From contig NZ_FNVQ01000009.1 of assembly GCF_900108065.1 (NCBI RefSeq), forward strand, positions 17,762-81,761: a stretch of DNA of 64,000 nucleotides, given 5' to 3'. Shown piece after piece: positions 54,367 to 62,843 of this stretch. This DNA is from Marinobacterium lutimaris. Lineage in GTDB: Bacteria > Pseudomonadota > Gammaproteobacteria > Pseudomonadales > Balneatricaceae. How positions within the stretch are numbered: position 1 is the stretch's first letter; the number at the start of each line of letters is the position of its first letter. Below the pieces are notes generated by a model. That model was not told where the DNA came from. It saw only the letters and a program-made list of their open reading frames with translations, and did no database searches. The position numbers were made by a program, and so were the translations under genes.

Positions 54367-55362
54367 TTAGAAATATTTGCCACCCTGATCGGCCGGCATC
54401 GATTGGTTACCGATCGCCTCAGCGTTCAGCAACTCATCGGCCGACAGCGTAACGCGGCTCTGCCACGTCGGCTTTTTACGATAGGGCTCAAGTACATCAG
54501 TGCCGATGCCAAGTTCTTTACAATACTTGGCGTAGTCGATGCTCCCCTGGCGAGTGAAGCGTGTCACCTTCACACCGGCATAGTCGGTGCTCTGGAAATC
54601 ACCCATCATGTCGCACATGGCCTTTTTCAGCTCGTCCTGAGACTTCTTCAACGGGGCCATCTGCTCCTCCAGGGCCTTAAACTGCTCCTGGTTCTCGCGC
54701 CATTGCTCCGCAAAAGTCTCCCACCGAAACTGATCCTCCCCGGATTTAGGGATATAGACATCACGTTCCGGGTCGAGGGGTGGAGGGGTGTCGTTTTGGA
54801 TGCAATCCCAGAACTGCCGTGCAGCCATGTCGATCGCTTCCATATCCTCCGCGGTAAGCTCAATCGTGAATTCAAGATGTCGCTCGTCTTCCATGTAGAA
54901 GAACAGCAGTCCCTTCTTGGATTGAGCAACAAAGCTCTGGGTTTTCACCTGCCAGGCATACATTTCGTAAGTGGCAGACTCGGTACCCACATCCTGTAGC
55001 TCTGCAAAGCGATTTTCGGTCGGCGCCTTGAATTCATAAGGGATTCCCCCTGAACTCAAACCGTCGAACGAGGCACGCAGGATCGGCAACTCATCATCCT
55101 CGGCGCATACCGGCAGGAGGATTTCATTGTCGCGATCTTCACAGAACTCCCGGGCCAATGGTTCCAAACGATTACCTCGCTGGACATTGGGGTTGTTGGA
55201 CAGATCCGGGGGATTAGCCCGACCTGTCTTTTCAAGCCACAGCTGATAAGCCGTCTTATAGGGGTTTTTGCCCATAATGGTTGGCATGTCTGACGCTGAA
55301 ACGCCCTGAGCACGCCAATCGAGCCATGCCTGGGTGCCTTGAGTAAGGTTGACGATTTTCAT
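54367..55362 (-). CDS. YqaJ-family (lambda exonuclease-like) recombination nuclease
   Basis: A 331-residue PD-(D/E)XK exonuclease. Residues GVSASDMPTIM near position 20, Glu67 (RGNRLEP), Asp100 (ASFDG) and Glu110-x-Lys112 (YEFKAP) match the family's active site. It would resect double-strand ends to give single strands for the RecT protein encoded just upstream. The ATG at 55362 follows AGGAGA. The pairing equals the exo/bet pair of SXT-type elements. Confidence 0.9.
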   Translation of the reverse strand: MKIVNLTQGTQAWLDWRAQGVSASDMPTIMGKNPYKTAYQLWLEKTGRANPPDLSNNPNVQRGNRLEPLAREFCEDRDNEILLPVCAEDDELPILRASFDGLSSGGIPYEFKAPTENRFAELQDVGTESATYEMYAWQVKTQSFVAQSKKGLLFFYMEDERHLEFTIELTAEDMEAIDMAARQFWDCIQNDTPPPLDPERDVYIPKSGEDQFRWETFAEQWRENQEQFKALEEQMAPLKKSQDELKKAMCDMMGDFQSTDYAGVKVTRFTRQGSIDYAKYCKELGIGTDVLEPYRKKPTWQSRVTLSADELLNAEAIGNQSMPADQGGKYF

Positions 55363-55405
55363 TGTATTTCTCCTGCGAACTGGAATAGGGAAATACAATG
55401 CCCCC

Positions 55406-55429
55406 ACGGGGAGTCATGTATTTCCCCGT
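55406..55429 (-). promoter_or_regulatory. Leader hairpin before the exonuclease gene
   Basis: Seven-base stem ACGGGGA/TCCCCGT (55406-55412, 55423-55429) between recT and the exonuclease gene; part of the repeated leader design. Confidence 0.6.
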
Positions 55430-55479
55430 TGGGTTGGTCGTTGCGATGGTTATCGTGATGTCAGCGTTACGTGGTTGGT

Positions 55480-56475
55480 CTATGCCACCGCAGAATCTTT
55501 GTTGGATTCTTCAAACGCGGTCTGCCGATTCCGCAGCACATGCAATGCATAGGATCGCTGATGAAGGTCCTGGAACCGTTCAATCAGGTGGTCTTCACAG
55601 GTCTGCCATGCTTCCAGCTGCTCAGCACGATCAACCGCACGGTCAACGTAACTCGCGAGCTTTTCAGACATTTCATCCCGTGGTGGTGGAGGCGGCAGTT
55701 CAGCGGGGGCAGTGGGTTTAACCACATTACCGTTGATCACACGCTCTTCCGGAGGAAGGCCCTCGCCGTTCTCTTCATTGAGAATGCGCTGAGCTTCTGC
55801 CAGTACCGATGAACCGTTGGACGGCCACCATTTAGCTGCACTTTTGACGATGGTTTTCTGGATCATCTCCTCGCGCCAATCCCGCCAGGGACCGCATACA
55901 CCCCGAGATTTCACCATTTCAGACGCATCCCGCCGCTTTTCAATCTCTTCGATTGTCATGGCATGCAGAATGAACTGACCATCAGGCAACAGTGCCTGGC
56001 AGTATCCACCAACGATCTTGCCCTTATCCTTCACGAAGGGGTTGGGTGGATTCTTGGGTGGTGTGAAGTTGTCGCGCCATTCAAACGTCTCCAGATCCTT
56101 CTCACGAACGAGAGTCACCGAACACGCTTTGATCGACCCAGCCTGTGTGGCAATTTCGATCAGGCCCTGATAGCTGATATCCAGCACCACCTTTGCAACC
56201 TGACTGACACGACGAGGTATCAGGTAGGCCAGCTTGGTGACTGGGTTCAGCGAAAGACCGATGGACGCTACGTTGTACATCGCCAGTTTCAACGACGTGG
56301 GGTTCTTCACCGCATACTGGAGCAGGAGATCGTTCTGGTTCAGCGCCCCATAGGCGAAAACCTTTTCTTTCTCAAAATCCAGCACGGAGTTTTCAAATTT
56401 GGTCACTGTCGAGTCAATCATCTTCAGCAACGTGGCGTCAGGCACTGTAGCCTGCTGAGTGGGTTGTTTAGCCAT
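55480..56475 (-). CDS. bet: RecT-family single-strand annealing protein
   Basis: A 331-residue RecT-type annealase. Family segments include YNVASIGLSLNPVTKLAYLI, DISYQGLIEIATQAG and the AAKWWP ending of the core, followed by a Pro-rich linker and a helical C-terminal extension (RAVDRAEQLEAWQTCEDHL). It anneals strands exposed by the YqaJ exonuclease, supporting RecA-independent recombination. The leader CCAACCACGGGAG precedes the ATG. Confidence 0.9.
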   Translation of the reverse strand: MAKQPTQQATVPDATLLKMIDSTVTKFENSVLDFEKEKVFAYGALNQNDLLLQYAVKNPTSLKLAMYNVASIGLSLNPVTKLAYLIPRRVSQVAKVVLDISYQGLIEIATQAGSIKACSVTLVREKDLETFEWRDNFTPPKNPPNPFVKDKGKIVGGYCQALLPDGQFILHAMTIEEIEKRRDASEMVKSRGVCGPWRDWREEMIQKTIVKSAAKWWPSNGSSVLAEAQRILNEENGEGLPPEERVINGNVVKPTAPAELPPPPPRDEMSEKLASYVDRAVDRAEQLEAWQTCEDHLIERFQDLHQRSYALHVLRNRQTAFEESNKDSAVA

Positions 56476-56499
56476 ACATTAGCTCCCGTGGTTGGAAGA

Positions 56500-56517
56500 A
56501 AGCCCCAGCAGGGGCTT
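56500..56517 (-). terminator. Hairpin with T-rich tail before recT
   Basis: AAGCCCC/GGGGCTT seven-base stem with a four-base loop; on the minus strand it is followed by TTTCTT, like an intrinsic terminator or attenuator. It separates the 88-residue protein gene from recT. Confidence 0.65.
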
Positions 56518-56529
56518 CTTTTGAGTGGA

Positions 56530-56796
56530 TCAAACAATGCGTTCTTTCAGTCCTCGAACGATCTTCTTGGTCCGCATCCCCTCTTTGAGAATGTTGGTCC
56601 TGAAGTCGAGTACGATTCCGGCGATCAGATATAGCGGGTAGGCCAGTTTGGCACCCAGCATCCGCTCTGCGAGTACGCCGATTGCAGCAATGTATATTCC
56701 GACGGCATCAGCCTTTGAACCCCGGTACAGGGCATCAAGGTCGATCTCTGAGTTGTTAGGCGCGCTGCCTACAGTGGGTTGGTTGAGTTTGCTCAT
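56530..56796 (-). CDS. Small protein with membrane-like segment, 88 residues
   Basis: Encodes MSKLNQPTVGSAPNNSEIDL followed by hydrophobic ALYRG-to-LIAGIVLDF region (AVGIYIAAIGVLAERMLGA, YPLYLIAGIVL) and a basic tail. Lies between ssb and recT. AAAGGAGCC precedes the ATG. Function unknown. Confidence 0.55.
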   Translation of the reverse strand: MSKLNQPTVGSAPNNSEIDLDALYRGSKADAVGIYIAAIGVLAERMLGAKLAYPLYLIAGIVLDFRTNILKEGMRTKKIVRGLKERIV

Positions 56797-57008
56797 ATGA
56801 GGCTCCTTTAAAAATTAAAGCCCGCCGAGCAAACGTCACCCTCATAGGGATCGTTTCCCCATTGGGCTAAGTGGTTAAGTGAATCCGCAACGGAATCGCT
56901 ACGGCGCCAAAAACAGAGAAGGAAAACATGCTAGTTCCTCAGCTTTTGGTGTTGGTTGCGTGATAAGGGCAAGAAGCTGATAGTCCGCACACTTATCACA
57001 GATATCCG

Positions 57009-57446
57009 CTAGAACGGGATATCGTCATCGAATTCGTCCATTGGCGGACGGTTGTTTTGCGGGGCGGACGCTGCCTGCTGTTGAGGCTGGTTTTGCGGTT
57101 GCCCCTGCTGCTGACCAGACTGATTCGATCCAACAAACTGGAATTCCAGAATACGGATTTCAACAGACTGTCGTTTGTTGCCCTGATCATCCTCCCAGGA
57201 TCTGACTTCGAGTGGTCCCTCAATATAGATGGGATCCCCTTTCTGGAAATACTGCTGGATCACTTCGGCCTGTCGACCAAAGGAAGCAGCGGTCATCCAT
57301 GTCGTTTTCTCCTGGCGCTCGCCGTTGCGATCTTTGTAGCGCTTGGTTGAAGCGATACGCATATTCACAACAGCTGTACCATCCGGCATGGCCGAACTTT
57401 GCATACGGCCGATATTGCCGGCGAAGATTACTTTGTTCAGGTTCAT
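57009..57446 (-). CDS. ssb: Single-stranded DNA-binding protein
   Basis: A 145-residue SSB with an N-terminal OB fold (MNLNKVIFAGNIGRMQSSAM, YIEGPLEVRSWEDDQGNKR), a Gln/Pro-rich linker, and the acidic tip DDDIPF that recruits partner proteins. It covers single strands during transfer or recombination with RecT and the exonuclease. The leader CTCAACCACGAGGAACGACTC precedes the ATG. Confidence 0.95.
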   Translation of the reverse strand: MNLNKVIFAGNIGRMQSSAMPDGTAVVNMRIASTKRYKDRNGERQEKTTWMTAASFGRQAEVIQQYFQKGDPIYIEGPLEVRSWEDDQGNKRQSVEIRILEFQFVGSNQSGQQQGQPQNQPQQQAASAPQNNRPPMDEFDDDIPF

Positions 57447-57472
57447 GAGTCGTTCCTCGTGGTTGAGTGAAT

Positions 57473-57485
57473 CCCGTTTGGCGGG
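57473..57485 (-). promoter_or_regulatory. Leader hairpin before ssb
   Basis: CCCG/CGGG arms with a five-base loop, then TTCACTCAACCACGAGGAAC carrying the ribosome-binding site, the best example of the repeated leader. Confidence 0.55.
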
Positions 57486-57491
57486 GTGGTT

Positions 57492-57740
57492 TTACGACGG
57501 GTAGGTTCGGCAGTCAGTGCGTCGACGTGCTGAACCCGGTTTGCACAGCAAACATGCGAGCATCTTGAACGGCAGCAGTGCCACAAAGACCGCAAGGTCA
57601 ATGCAAGCATCAACGCATTTGATAAACAGTCGAAATGGGGTGGTGATCAAAGGGTCGAAGAAGTGAGCTGACAGCCAAAAATAGGTCAGACCCGCTGCTA
57701 CGCCAAAGAACTCCGGGGTTATAGGAATGATGGTAGGCAT
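57492..57740 (-). CDS. Small membrane protein, 82 residues
   Basis: Starts MPTIIPITPEFFGVAAGLTY at 57740 after GAGGAAC. Two hydrophobic segments (FGVAAGLTYFWLSAHF, CIDLAVFVALLPFKMLACLL) and a basic C-terminus. First gene of the DNA-processing block. Function unknown; a longer frame to 57833 contains the leader and is not used. Confidence 0.55.
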   Translation of the reverse strand: MPTIIPITPEFFGVAAGLTYFWLSAHFFDPLITTPFRLFIKCVDACIDLAVFVALLPFKMLACLLCKPGSARRRTDCRTYPS

Positions 57741-58205
57741 CGTGCGTTCCTCGAATGAGAGGGACGCAAACCACCCGGGACAGGACAGAATACGTCCCGT
57801 GGGTGGGTGAATGGCTGTGAAGCCGATAGGCATTTGAATGGCCGGCTGGCCGTAGGTAGTGGATGGATCTAAATCTCCGCAGAGATCAACCTAGCGAGAG
57901 ATCCGGTCTAGGCCATTCAAGCGTCTGATCAAACGATCAAACAGCAAGAAAAGGAGTTGCTGCATGGCAGATATGGAAGTGAATCTAGTACATCAGTTTG
58001 TTAGATGCAATAAATACGGCTTTTGGAGATGAGCTATGGCGATACGGCACAGGCTCAGGGTTTATATTTTGTCATTTTCACGGCATTAACCGCCGTGTAT
58101 TGGGGTTTTCTCAAACCCGCTAAGGCCATTAAGTTTGTATATTTAAAGATATACGGCAATAATTGACGTGTATTTATTATTTTATAAACCTCCTCAGGGC
58201 TCGAT
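57741..58205. other. Control region between the DNA-processing block and abiE
   Basis: Holds the leader of the minus-strand block near 57745-57790 (GGGACG/CGTCCC inverted repeat), two tiny plus-strand frames with fair ribosome-binding sites (57964-58032, 22 residues starting MADMEVNLVHQF; 58036-58089, 17 residues), and the abiE operator repeats. The small frames may be leader peptides or nothing. Confidence 0.4.
58080..58173. promoter_or_regulatory. Two repeated operator-like sites upstream of abiEi
   Basis: ACGGCATTAACCGCCGTGTA at 58080-58099 and ACGGCAATAATTGACGTGTA at 58153-58172 are direct copies agreeing at 16 of 20 positions; each has inverted ACGGC/GCCGT-type ends. They lie in front of the abiE genes, and AbiEi antitoxins are known to repress their own operon by binding such inverted repeats. 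Confidence 0.65.
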
Positions 58206-58979
58206 ATGCTAAACACCGAGGCACGACTCCAGCTTCGGGAGCTGCTCCCTCTAGGTATGGTCGCCACTAAAAGCTGGCTGCAGGCCCAAGGCCTTAGCTT
58301 GCACTTTTTGGACAATGCCGTTCGGAGTAACACTCTCGTCCCCTTAGCCTCTGGCGTTTACACCCGGGATGAAGGCAAAGTCTCTTGGAAAGGGGTCGTT
58401 GACTCCATCCAAAGGATGTCTGAGTCTCCTGTCCATGTTGGTGGATTAACGGCTTTGGAGCTAGAAGGCCTTAGTCATTACTTATCCAAGGGAAACAACC
58501 CCAGGATTCACTTGTACTCCGATTCCCCCCCGCCCCGTTGGTTGTCCCGAATCAAAATACACACCCAGCTTGAATGGCATGGGACACGTCGCATCTGGCC
58601 CTTGGATGTCATGAAAAACGACCGGTATGTAAGGCAACATGAGTGGCAGGAATTACTGCCGACTTTAGGTTACTCATGCCCGGAGAAAGCCATACTGGAG
58701 CTTTTAGCATCAGTACCCAAGACTATCAGCTTCGAACATGCAGACCAGCTCATGCAGGGCCTTCATAACCTTTCACCACGAAAACTGGAAACACTGCTAC
58801 TCGCCTGCTGTAGCATCAAGGCGAAGCGGCTATTTCTCTGGCTGGCCGAAAGACATCAACATAGCTGGTTTAAACGCCTTACACCAAGCCTGTACGATTT
58901 GGGGACAGGTAAACGTAAGATCGCCGAGCAAGGCCGACTTGAACCCACCTGGAAAATCACAGTTCCCAAGGATATGTAA
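58206..58979 (+). CDS. abiEi: AbiEi-type IV antitoxin
   Basis: A 257-residue AbiEi-like protein: an N-terminal winged helix (LLPLGMVATKSWLQAQGLS, then NTLVPLASGVYTR) and a C-terminal antitoxin domain (GYSCPEKAILELLASVP). It represses the operon and blocks toxicity of the nucleotidyltransferase encoded five bases downstream. Type IV systems give phage abortive infection and stabilise mobile elements. Confidence 0.9.
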   Translation: MLNTEARLQLRELLPLGMVATKSWLQAQGLSLHFLDNAVRSNTLVPLASGVYTRDEGKVSWKGVVDSIQRMSESPVHVGGLTALELEGLSHYLSKGNNPRIHLYSDSPPPRWLSRIKIHTQLEWHGTRRIWPLDVMKNDRYVRQHEWQELLPTLGYSCPEKAILELLASVPKTISFEHADQLMQGLHNLSPRKLETLLLACCSIKAKRLFLWLAERHQHSWFKRLTPSLYDLGTGKRKIAEQGRLEPTWKITVPKDM

Positions 58980-58984
58980 CGTAG

Positions 58985-59911
58985 ATGGACCGACAAAGTA
59001 CCTATTATCGACAAGTCCAGTTACTGCTTAAGGTGATCCCGTTCGTCGCCAAACATGAGTGTTTCGCGTTGAAAGGCGGGACTGCCATTAACCTGTTTGT
59101 ACGTGACTTCCCACGTTTGTCGGTTGACATCGACTTGGTGTTCCTAACGATGATGAAACGGGACGAAGCGCTTCAGACCATCAAGGAACACCTGGAACAA
59201 CTGGCTATAGAGCTTACAGATCACTTGGACCATACCAAGGTTGTTCGGTCTTACCTGGACAAATCCGATGCTCTTCGCCTAGTGGTTGAGAACCAGGGCG
59301 TACAAATCAAGATTGAGCTTTCGCCCGTCCTGCGCGGCACCGTATACGAACCAAAGGTTGTCCCCGTCAGTGAGGCGGTCGAAGACGAGTTTGGATACGC
59401 AGAGATAGCCGTGGTCAGTTTTGCGGATCTGTACGCAGGCAAAATCTGCGCTGCGTTGGATCGCCAACATCCAAGGGACTTATTCGACGTAAAACTATTG
59501 CTTGATAACGAAGGAATTAGCGAAAACCTCCGAAAAGCACTGCTTATTTATATGGTCAGCCACCCACGTCCGATTGCAGAACTACTCAAACCAAATTTTA
59601 GGGATCTCACCGCAGTCTACGAAAGTGAGTTTCGTAATATGGCGGACCAGGACCTCGCTCAAGTCGAGTTGGAAGCCATACGTGAGCGGCTCGTTACACT
59701 CATCAATGAATCCCTCACGACGGATGAACGAAGTTTTCTACTGTCGTTTAAAAGCGGTTCACCTAACTGGGAGCTCCTCGAACTCTCTGGTGTGAGTGAG
59801 TTACCGGCCGTGCGCTGGAAATTACAGAATCTGGCCAAGCTGAAGTCGGAGAAGCACGAAGAGCTCTATGCGAATCTAAAGCATATACTCGGCCTATCGA
59901 GTAGCGCCTGA
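58985..59911 (+). CDS. abiEii: AbiEii-type nucleotidyltransferase toxin
   Basis: A 308-residue DNA polymerase beta-like nucleotidyltransferase with KGGTAINLF and the DxD in SVDIDLVFL, later IKIELSPVLRG and the AGKICAALDRQHPRDLFDV segment typical of AbiEii. Active toxins of this family modify tRNA or similar targets with nucleotides. Both catalytic parts are present. Confidence 0.92.
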   Translation: MDRQSTYYRQVQLLLKVIPFVAKHECFALKGGTAINLFVRDFPRLSVDIDLVFLTMMKRDEALQTIKEHLEQLAIELTDHLDHTKVVRSYLDKSDALRLVVENQGVQIKIELSPVLRGTVYEPKVVPVSEAVEDEFGYAEIAVVSFADLYAGKICAALDRQHPRDLFDVKLLLDNEGISENLRKALLIYMVSHPRPIAELLKPNFRDLTAVYESEFRNMADQDLAQVELEAIRERLVTLINESLTTDERSFLLSFKSGSPNWELLELSGVSELPAVRWKLQNLAKLKSEKHEELYANLKHILGLSSSA

Positions 59912-60182
59912 CAGCTCCCTGCCGTGACAGGCGAGCGGGTAAGCCAGCCTATTTCCGGCTCAGACACCGCTGCTGACCGTACCAGAAACCCGTCGTACCA
60001 TCGGTAACGCAGGGAATGTTGTCAGTGCCATCGAAGCAATGGACGGGCAGCACCGGTAAACAATATTGTCATTAACCGGAGCAACAAGCTGGTCAGCCTT
60101 ACAATGGTTTTTATCTGAGTGAACGATTTTCAAGATTTGAAGTGACTATATCAGCGGTACCAAACAGATATCCGTCCAGGTG

Positions 60183-60416
60183 ATGCTGGATGGCGCCATG
60201 CATGAATACCTGGTGTCCGATATCACTGATGGTGAAGATGTCGGGGTGAACATCCACTTTTGTGACAACAACGATCCATCGGTTCTGTACGTGATCAAGC
60301 ACACCCACAGTCAGCGCCAGCTATGCAATGAGGGATGCTGTGGCGACAATATCCCAGACGACGGCGCATTTCAGCTGCTAAAGAACGGTCAGCCAACGCC
60401 TCTGGTGGGTCACTAA
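60183..60416 (+). pseudogene. Open frame, probable gene remnant
   Basis: The frame is open from 60141 (YISGTKQISVQV) and has an ATG at 60183, then HEYLVSDITDGEDVGVNIHF and SVLYVIKHTHSQRQLCNEGC. The composition is protein-like but no ribosome-binding site or family is seen and a stop lies right upstream, so it may be the C-terminal end of a lost gene. The 270 bases before it hold nothing recognisable. Confidence 0.35.
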
Positions 60417-60468
60417 GATGTTCGACAAAGAGCGATACGTGCGGACTCACACCTAGTTCGTCCAGAGA

Positions 60469-62037
60469 CTACTCGGGCTGATCAGCAGCGACTTCATCGC
60501 CGTCTTCCCCTCGGAACAACTCTCGATACGCTTCTTCCATTGCATCAAAGAGATCTTCCGGTACTTGATACTGATATTGATCACGCCGCTTTTTTGAAAC
60601 CCGACCTTTCTGATCAAGGCATAGCATGACCAAGGCCGACAGGGTCTTATCTGCGACGTCGAACTCCCGATCAATACGCCGTTTAAGTTGGTCATAGCGT
60701 GTGAGGTACGAAACCTCTTTTTTCATGTACTGCTCGACAGCCTCTTCGCTGGCACTGAACATCAGTTCAGCACAGGCGGTACCGTCCCAGTAGCGATAGA
60801 TTGCGTCATGACCTGTGAAAGTACAGTGAACTTCATCAGGGCTTATCCAGTCCACGCTCCAGAATCGCCGGGTCTTTTCCGAAAATGAAGTCAACGCATT
60901 CAGATAGTCCAACTCACGATCACGCAGTACCGCCGATACTGGAAGTATCAATCCATTATCCAACACGCCCTGTTGGCACAGAGCGTGGTGAAACATGAAA
61001 CGCGATATACGGCCATTGCCATCCATAAATGGATGGATAAACACAAACCCAAAGGAGGCGATGGTACTGATGATGATCGGATCAACAGCCCCCGCGGGGG
61101 GATGATTCGCAAAGTCCATCCATTGTTCCATGAGCACGCGGCACAAATCCGGCGGAGGCGGTATATAGGTTACGCCAGCGGCCCCATAGCCGTTGCTCAT
61201 ATGGTTTTGCTCCAATCGAAAGGAGCTTGCCCAATCAAACTTATTGGAGATAACCTGGTTTTGCAGGTCGATCAGGAAATCTTCATCAATCAAACGCTTC
61301 TCATGCGCTTTTTTCAGAAGGTTCACAAATCGATGGGCCTTAGAGTCGTCAGGGATCTCCTTCTCTATTTCGAACGAGCTCTTGGTTTCACTCAGATACG
61401 CCCAAGCCAGTGCTCGATGCAGCATCTGAGGGTCGAGCTGCTCGGTAAAGTCCTGTACCCGATCCAACACTTGCATTGAGATACCAGCCTGTATCAGGTC
61501 TGTTTTCCGAACCGTGACACAATAATCGATATTCCCCAAGCCGTTGAATAACACCTTCCAACGGCGATTACGCTCACCCTCACAGGTGATGTACTGCGCC
61601 GGGTCAAACAGTGGCTGATACTTACCTGGTATATCCTCGGCGCCACGGGCCAGAACAGATTGTGTGAAATGCTCCCACAGGTAGCACGCCACACGAATAT
61701 ACTTTCCGTTCGGCGATGCCGAAAAAGCTGACAACATATCCTCTGCGGAAACCAGCAGAAGGGCTTGGGCAAGAATCTGGAGGTTCACCCCCTCATGTTT
61801 GAGCGCAAACAGAATGTGGCCCAATATTGAGTCGGCGGGCGATGGCATGAACGTGCTGGGTATGGCTATAACACCACCGATGATCTCTTTTTTCTTAACG
61901 GATGCTACCTGGCACTCGACCTCAAGCTCCACGGCCTGAATAGCCGCGAGATTGGCCAAGTATGCATAACCTATCAACTCATTCGCCAAAGCTGCCTTTA
62001 CCCCGATCCCGTCACAACACGCAGAAAATCTTTCCAA
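60469..62037 (-). CDS. Fic-domain protein (AMPylase family)
   Basis: A protein of about 522 residues with the full Fic motif HPFMDGNGRISR at 335-346 and the target-binding flap TYIPPPPDL at 290-298. A possible N-terminal inhibitory helix lies at 218-225 (TKSSFEIE), though the residue after Glu is not the usual Gly/Asn. Fic enzymes transfer AMP or related groups to proteins. There is no separate antitoxin gene, consistent with a self-inhibited type. The start is unclear: TTG at 62037 has no good ribosome-binding site. Confidence 0.88.
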   Translation of the reverse strand: MERFSACCDGIGVKAALANELIGYAYLANLAAIQAVELEVECQVASVKKKEIIGGVIAIPSTFMPSPADSILGHILFALKHEGVNLQILAQALLLVSAEDMLSAFSASPNGKYIRVACYLWEHFTQSVLARGAEDIPGKYQPLFDPAQYITCEGERNRRWKVLFNGLGNIDYCVTVRKTDLIQAGISMQVLDRVQDFTEQLDPQMLHRALAWAYLSETKSSFEIEKEIPDDSKAHRFVNLLKKAHEKRLIDEDFLIDLQNQVISNKFDWASSFRLEQNHMSNGYGAAGVTYIPPPPDLCRVLMEQWMDFANHPPAGAVDPIIISTIASFGFVFIHPFMDGNGRISRFMFHHALCQQGVLDNGLILPVSAVLRDRELDYLNALTSFSEKTRRFWSVDWISPDEVHCTFTGHDAIYRYWDGTACAELMFSASEEAVEQYMKKEVSYLTRYDQLKRRIDREFDVADKTLSALVMLCLDQKGRVSKKRRDQYQYQVPEDLFDAMEEAYRELFRGEDGDEVAADQPE

Positions 62038-62424
62038 ACATCATTTTTTATAAAAAAAGCCCCCGGGGAGGAAGAAAATCTCTCCGAGAGGCTATCACTT
62101 ATCACAGCCAACATCTGAACTCAACATAAAGTGCGGCGCGACTGCCTAGCTCCAACAGCGTTAAGAGCTCACTTTGGACTCGTAGCAGGCAAGCAAAAGC
62201 CAGACACCGGCGCAGCTCCCTTCCAGCAGTGAGCTATGGTCTCTAGCTATCCGTTTGCACGGATCATAGGAGGTCCCGTACTTCCAGCGAGTGGCTAAGC
62301 TCGACCTGCGTCCCAGATTGGATCTACCTGCGGTTATCTATTGCAGGTAGACCGCCAAAAGATTGCTACTAGGACAATAGGCGGTATTCTCGTCTGCACG
62401 CCAAAACAAGGAGTCAAACGAGGA
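62038..62424. other. Divergent gap between Fic and the CFI-box/nuclease pair
   Basis: Nearly 390 bases without a gene. Near 62055-62095 is a GC-rich stretch (GCCCCCGGGGAGG) followed on the minus strand by a seven-T run, perhaps an attenuator before fic. At 62324-62350 is an eight-base inverted repeat CTACCTGC/GCAGGTAG with an 11-base spacer, a possible operator for the following pair. Confidence 0.5.
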
Positions 62425-62841
62425 ATGAGCAAGGAAGACTGGGTTGCCGCCTCGGCAGCCGGACGCGCGGCGTTTTGTCCAAAATACCTGGAGCTGCAGA
62501 AAAACGGTTCCAGTGTCAGCAATACCGCCAAGGCGGCGCGTGTGCGTGGAGATATAGAGCACGAAAGTTTCAACGCTCAGATCAAAAGTCAGACTGCTGA
62601 TCGTCGATGCTTCATTGCATCACACCTGTATGGCGTTAATGACCCGAGGACGGAAGCATTACGCGGGTTCCGTGATGCCCATTTGATGCCTAACAGACCT
62701 GGCCGAGTGTTTGTTCGTGCCTATTACGCCCTCTCCCCCGCACTAGTACGAGTATGTCGACGCTTTTCCATGGTGGATTCAATCACACGAAATGCCGTCA
62801 ACTGGCTGGTAGCCAAACTCAGTGATCACAAGGAACGTTAA
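62425..62841 (+). CDS. CFI-box-CTERM protein with Cas4-like N-terminal motifs
   Basis: A 138-residue protein. Its second half is a CFI-box: CFIASHLYG (62-70), LRGFRDAHLMPNRPGRVFV and YYALSPALVRV, a family of unknown function. The first part has FCPKYLEL (Cys18) and GDIEHESF (His46), which look like the N-terminal cysteine and motif I of Cas4/RecB-type nucleases. The remaining nuclease motifs are in the next gene, two bases downstream. The ATG at 62425 has AAGGAG 12 bases upstream; a frame to 62341 overlaps the inverted repeat. Confidence 0.75.
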   Translation: MSKEDWVAASAAGRAAFCPKYLELQKNGSSVSNTAKAARVRGDIEHESFNAQIKSQTADRRCFIASHLYGVNDPRTEALRGFRDAHLMPNRPGRVFVRAYYALSPALVRVCRRFSMVDSITRNAVNWLVAKLSDHKER

Positions 62842-62843
62842 TC

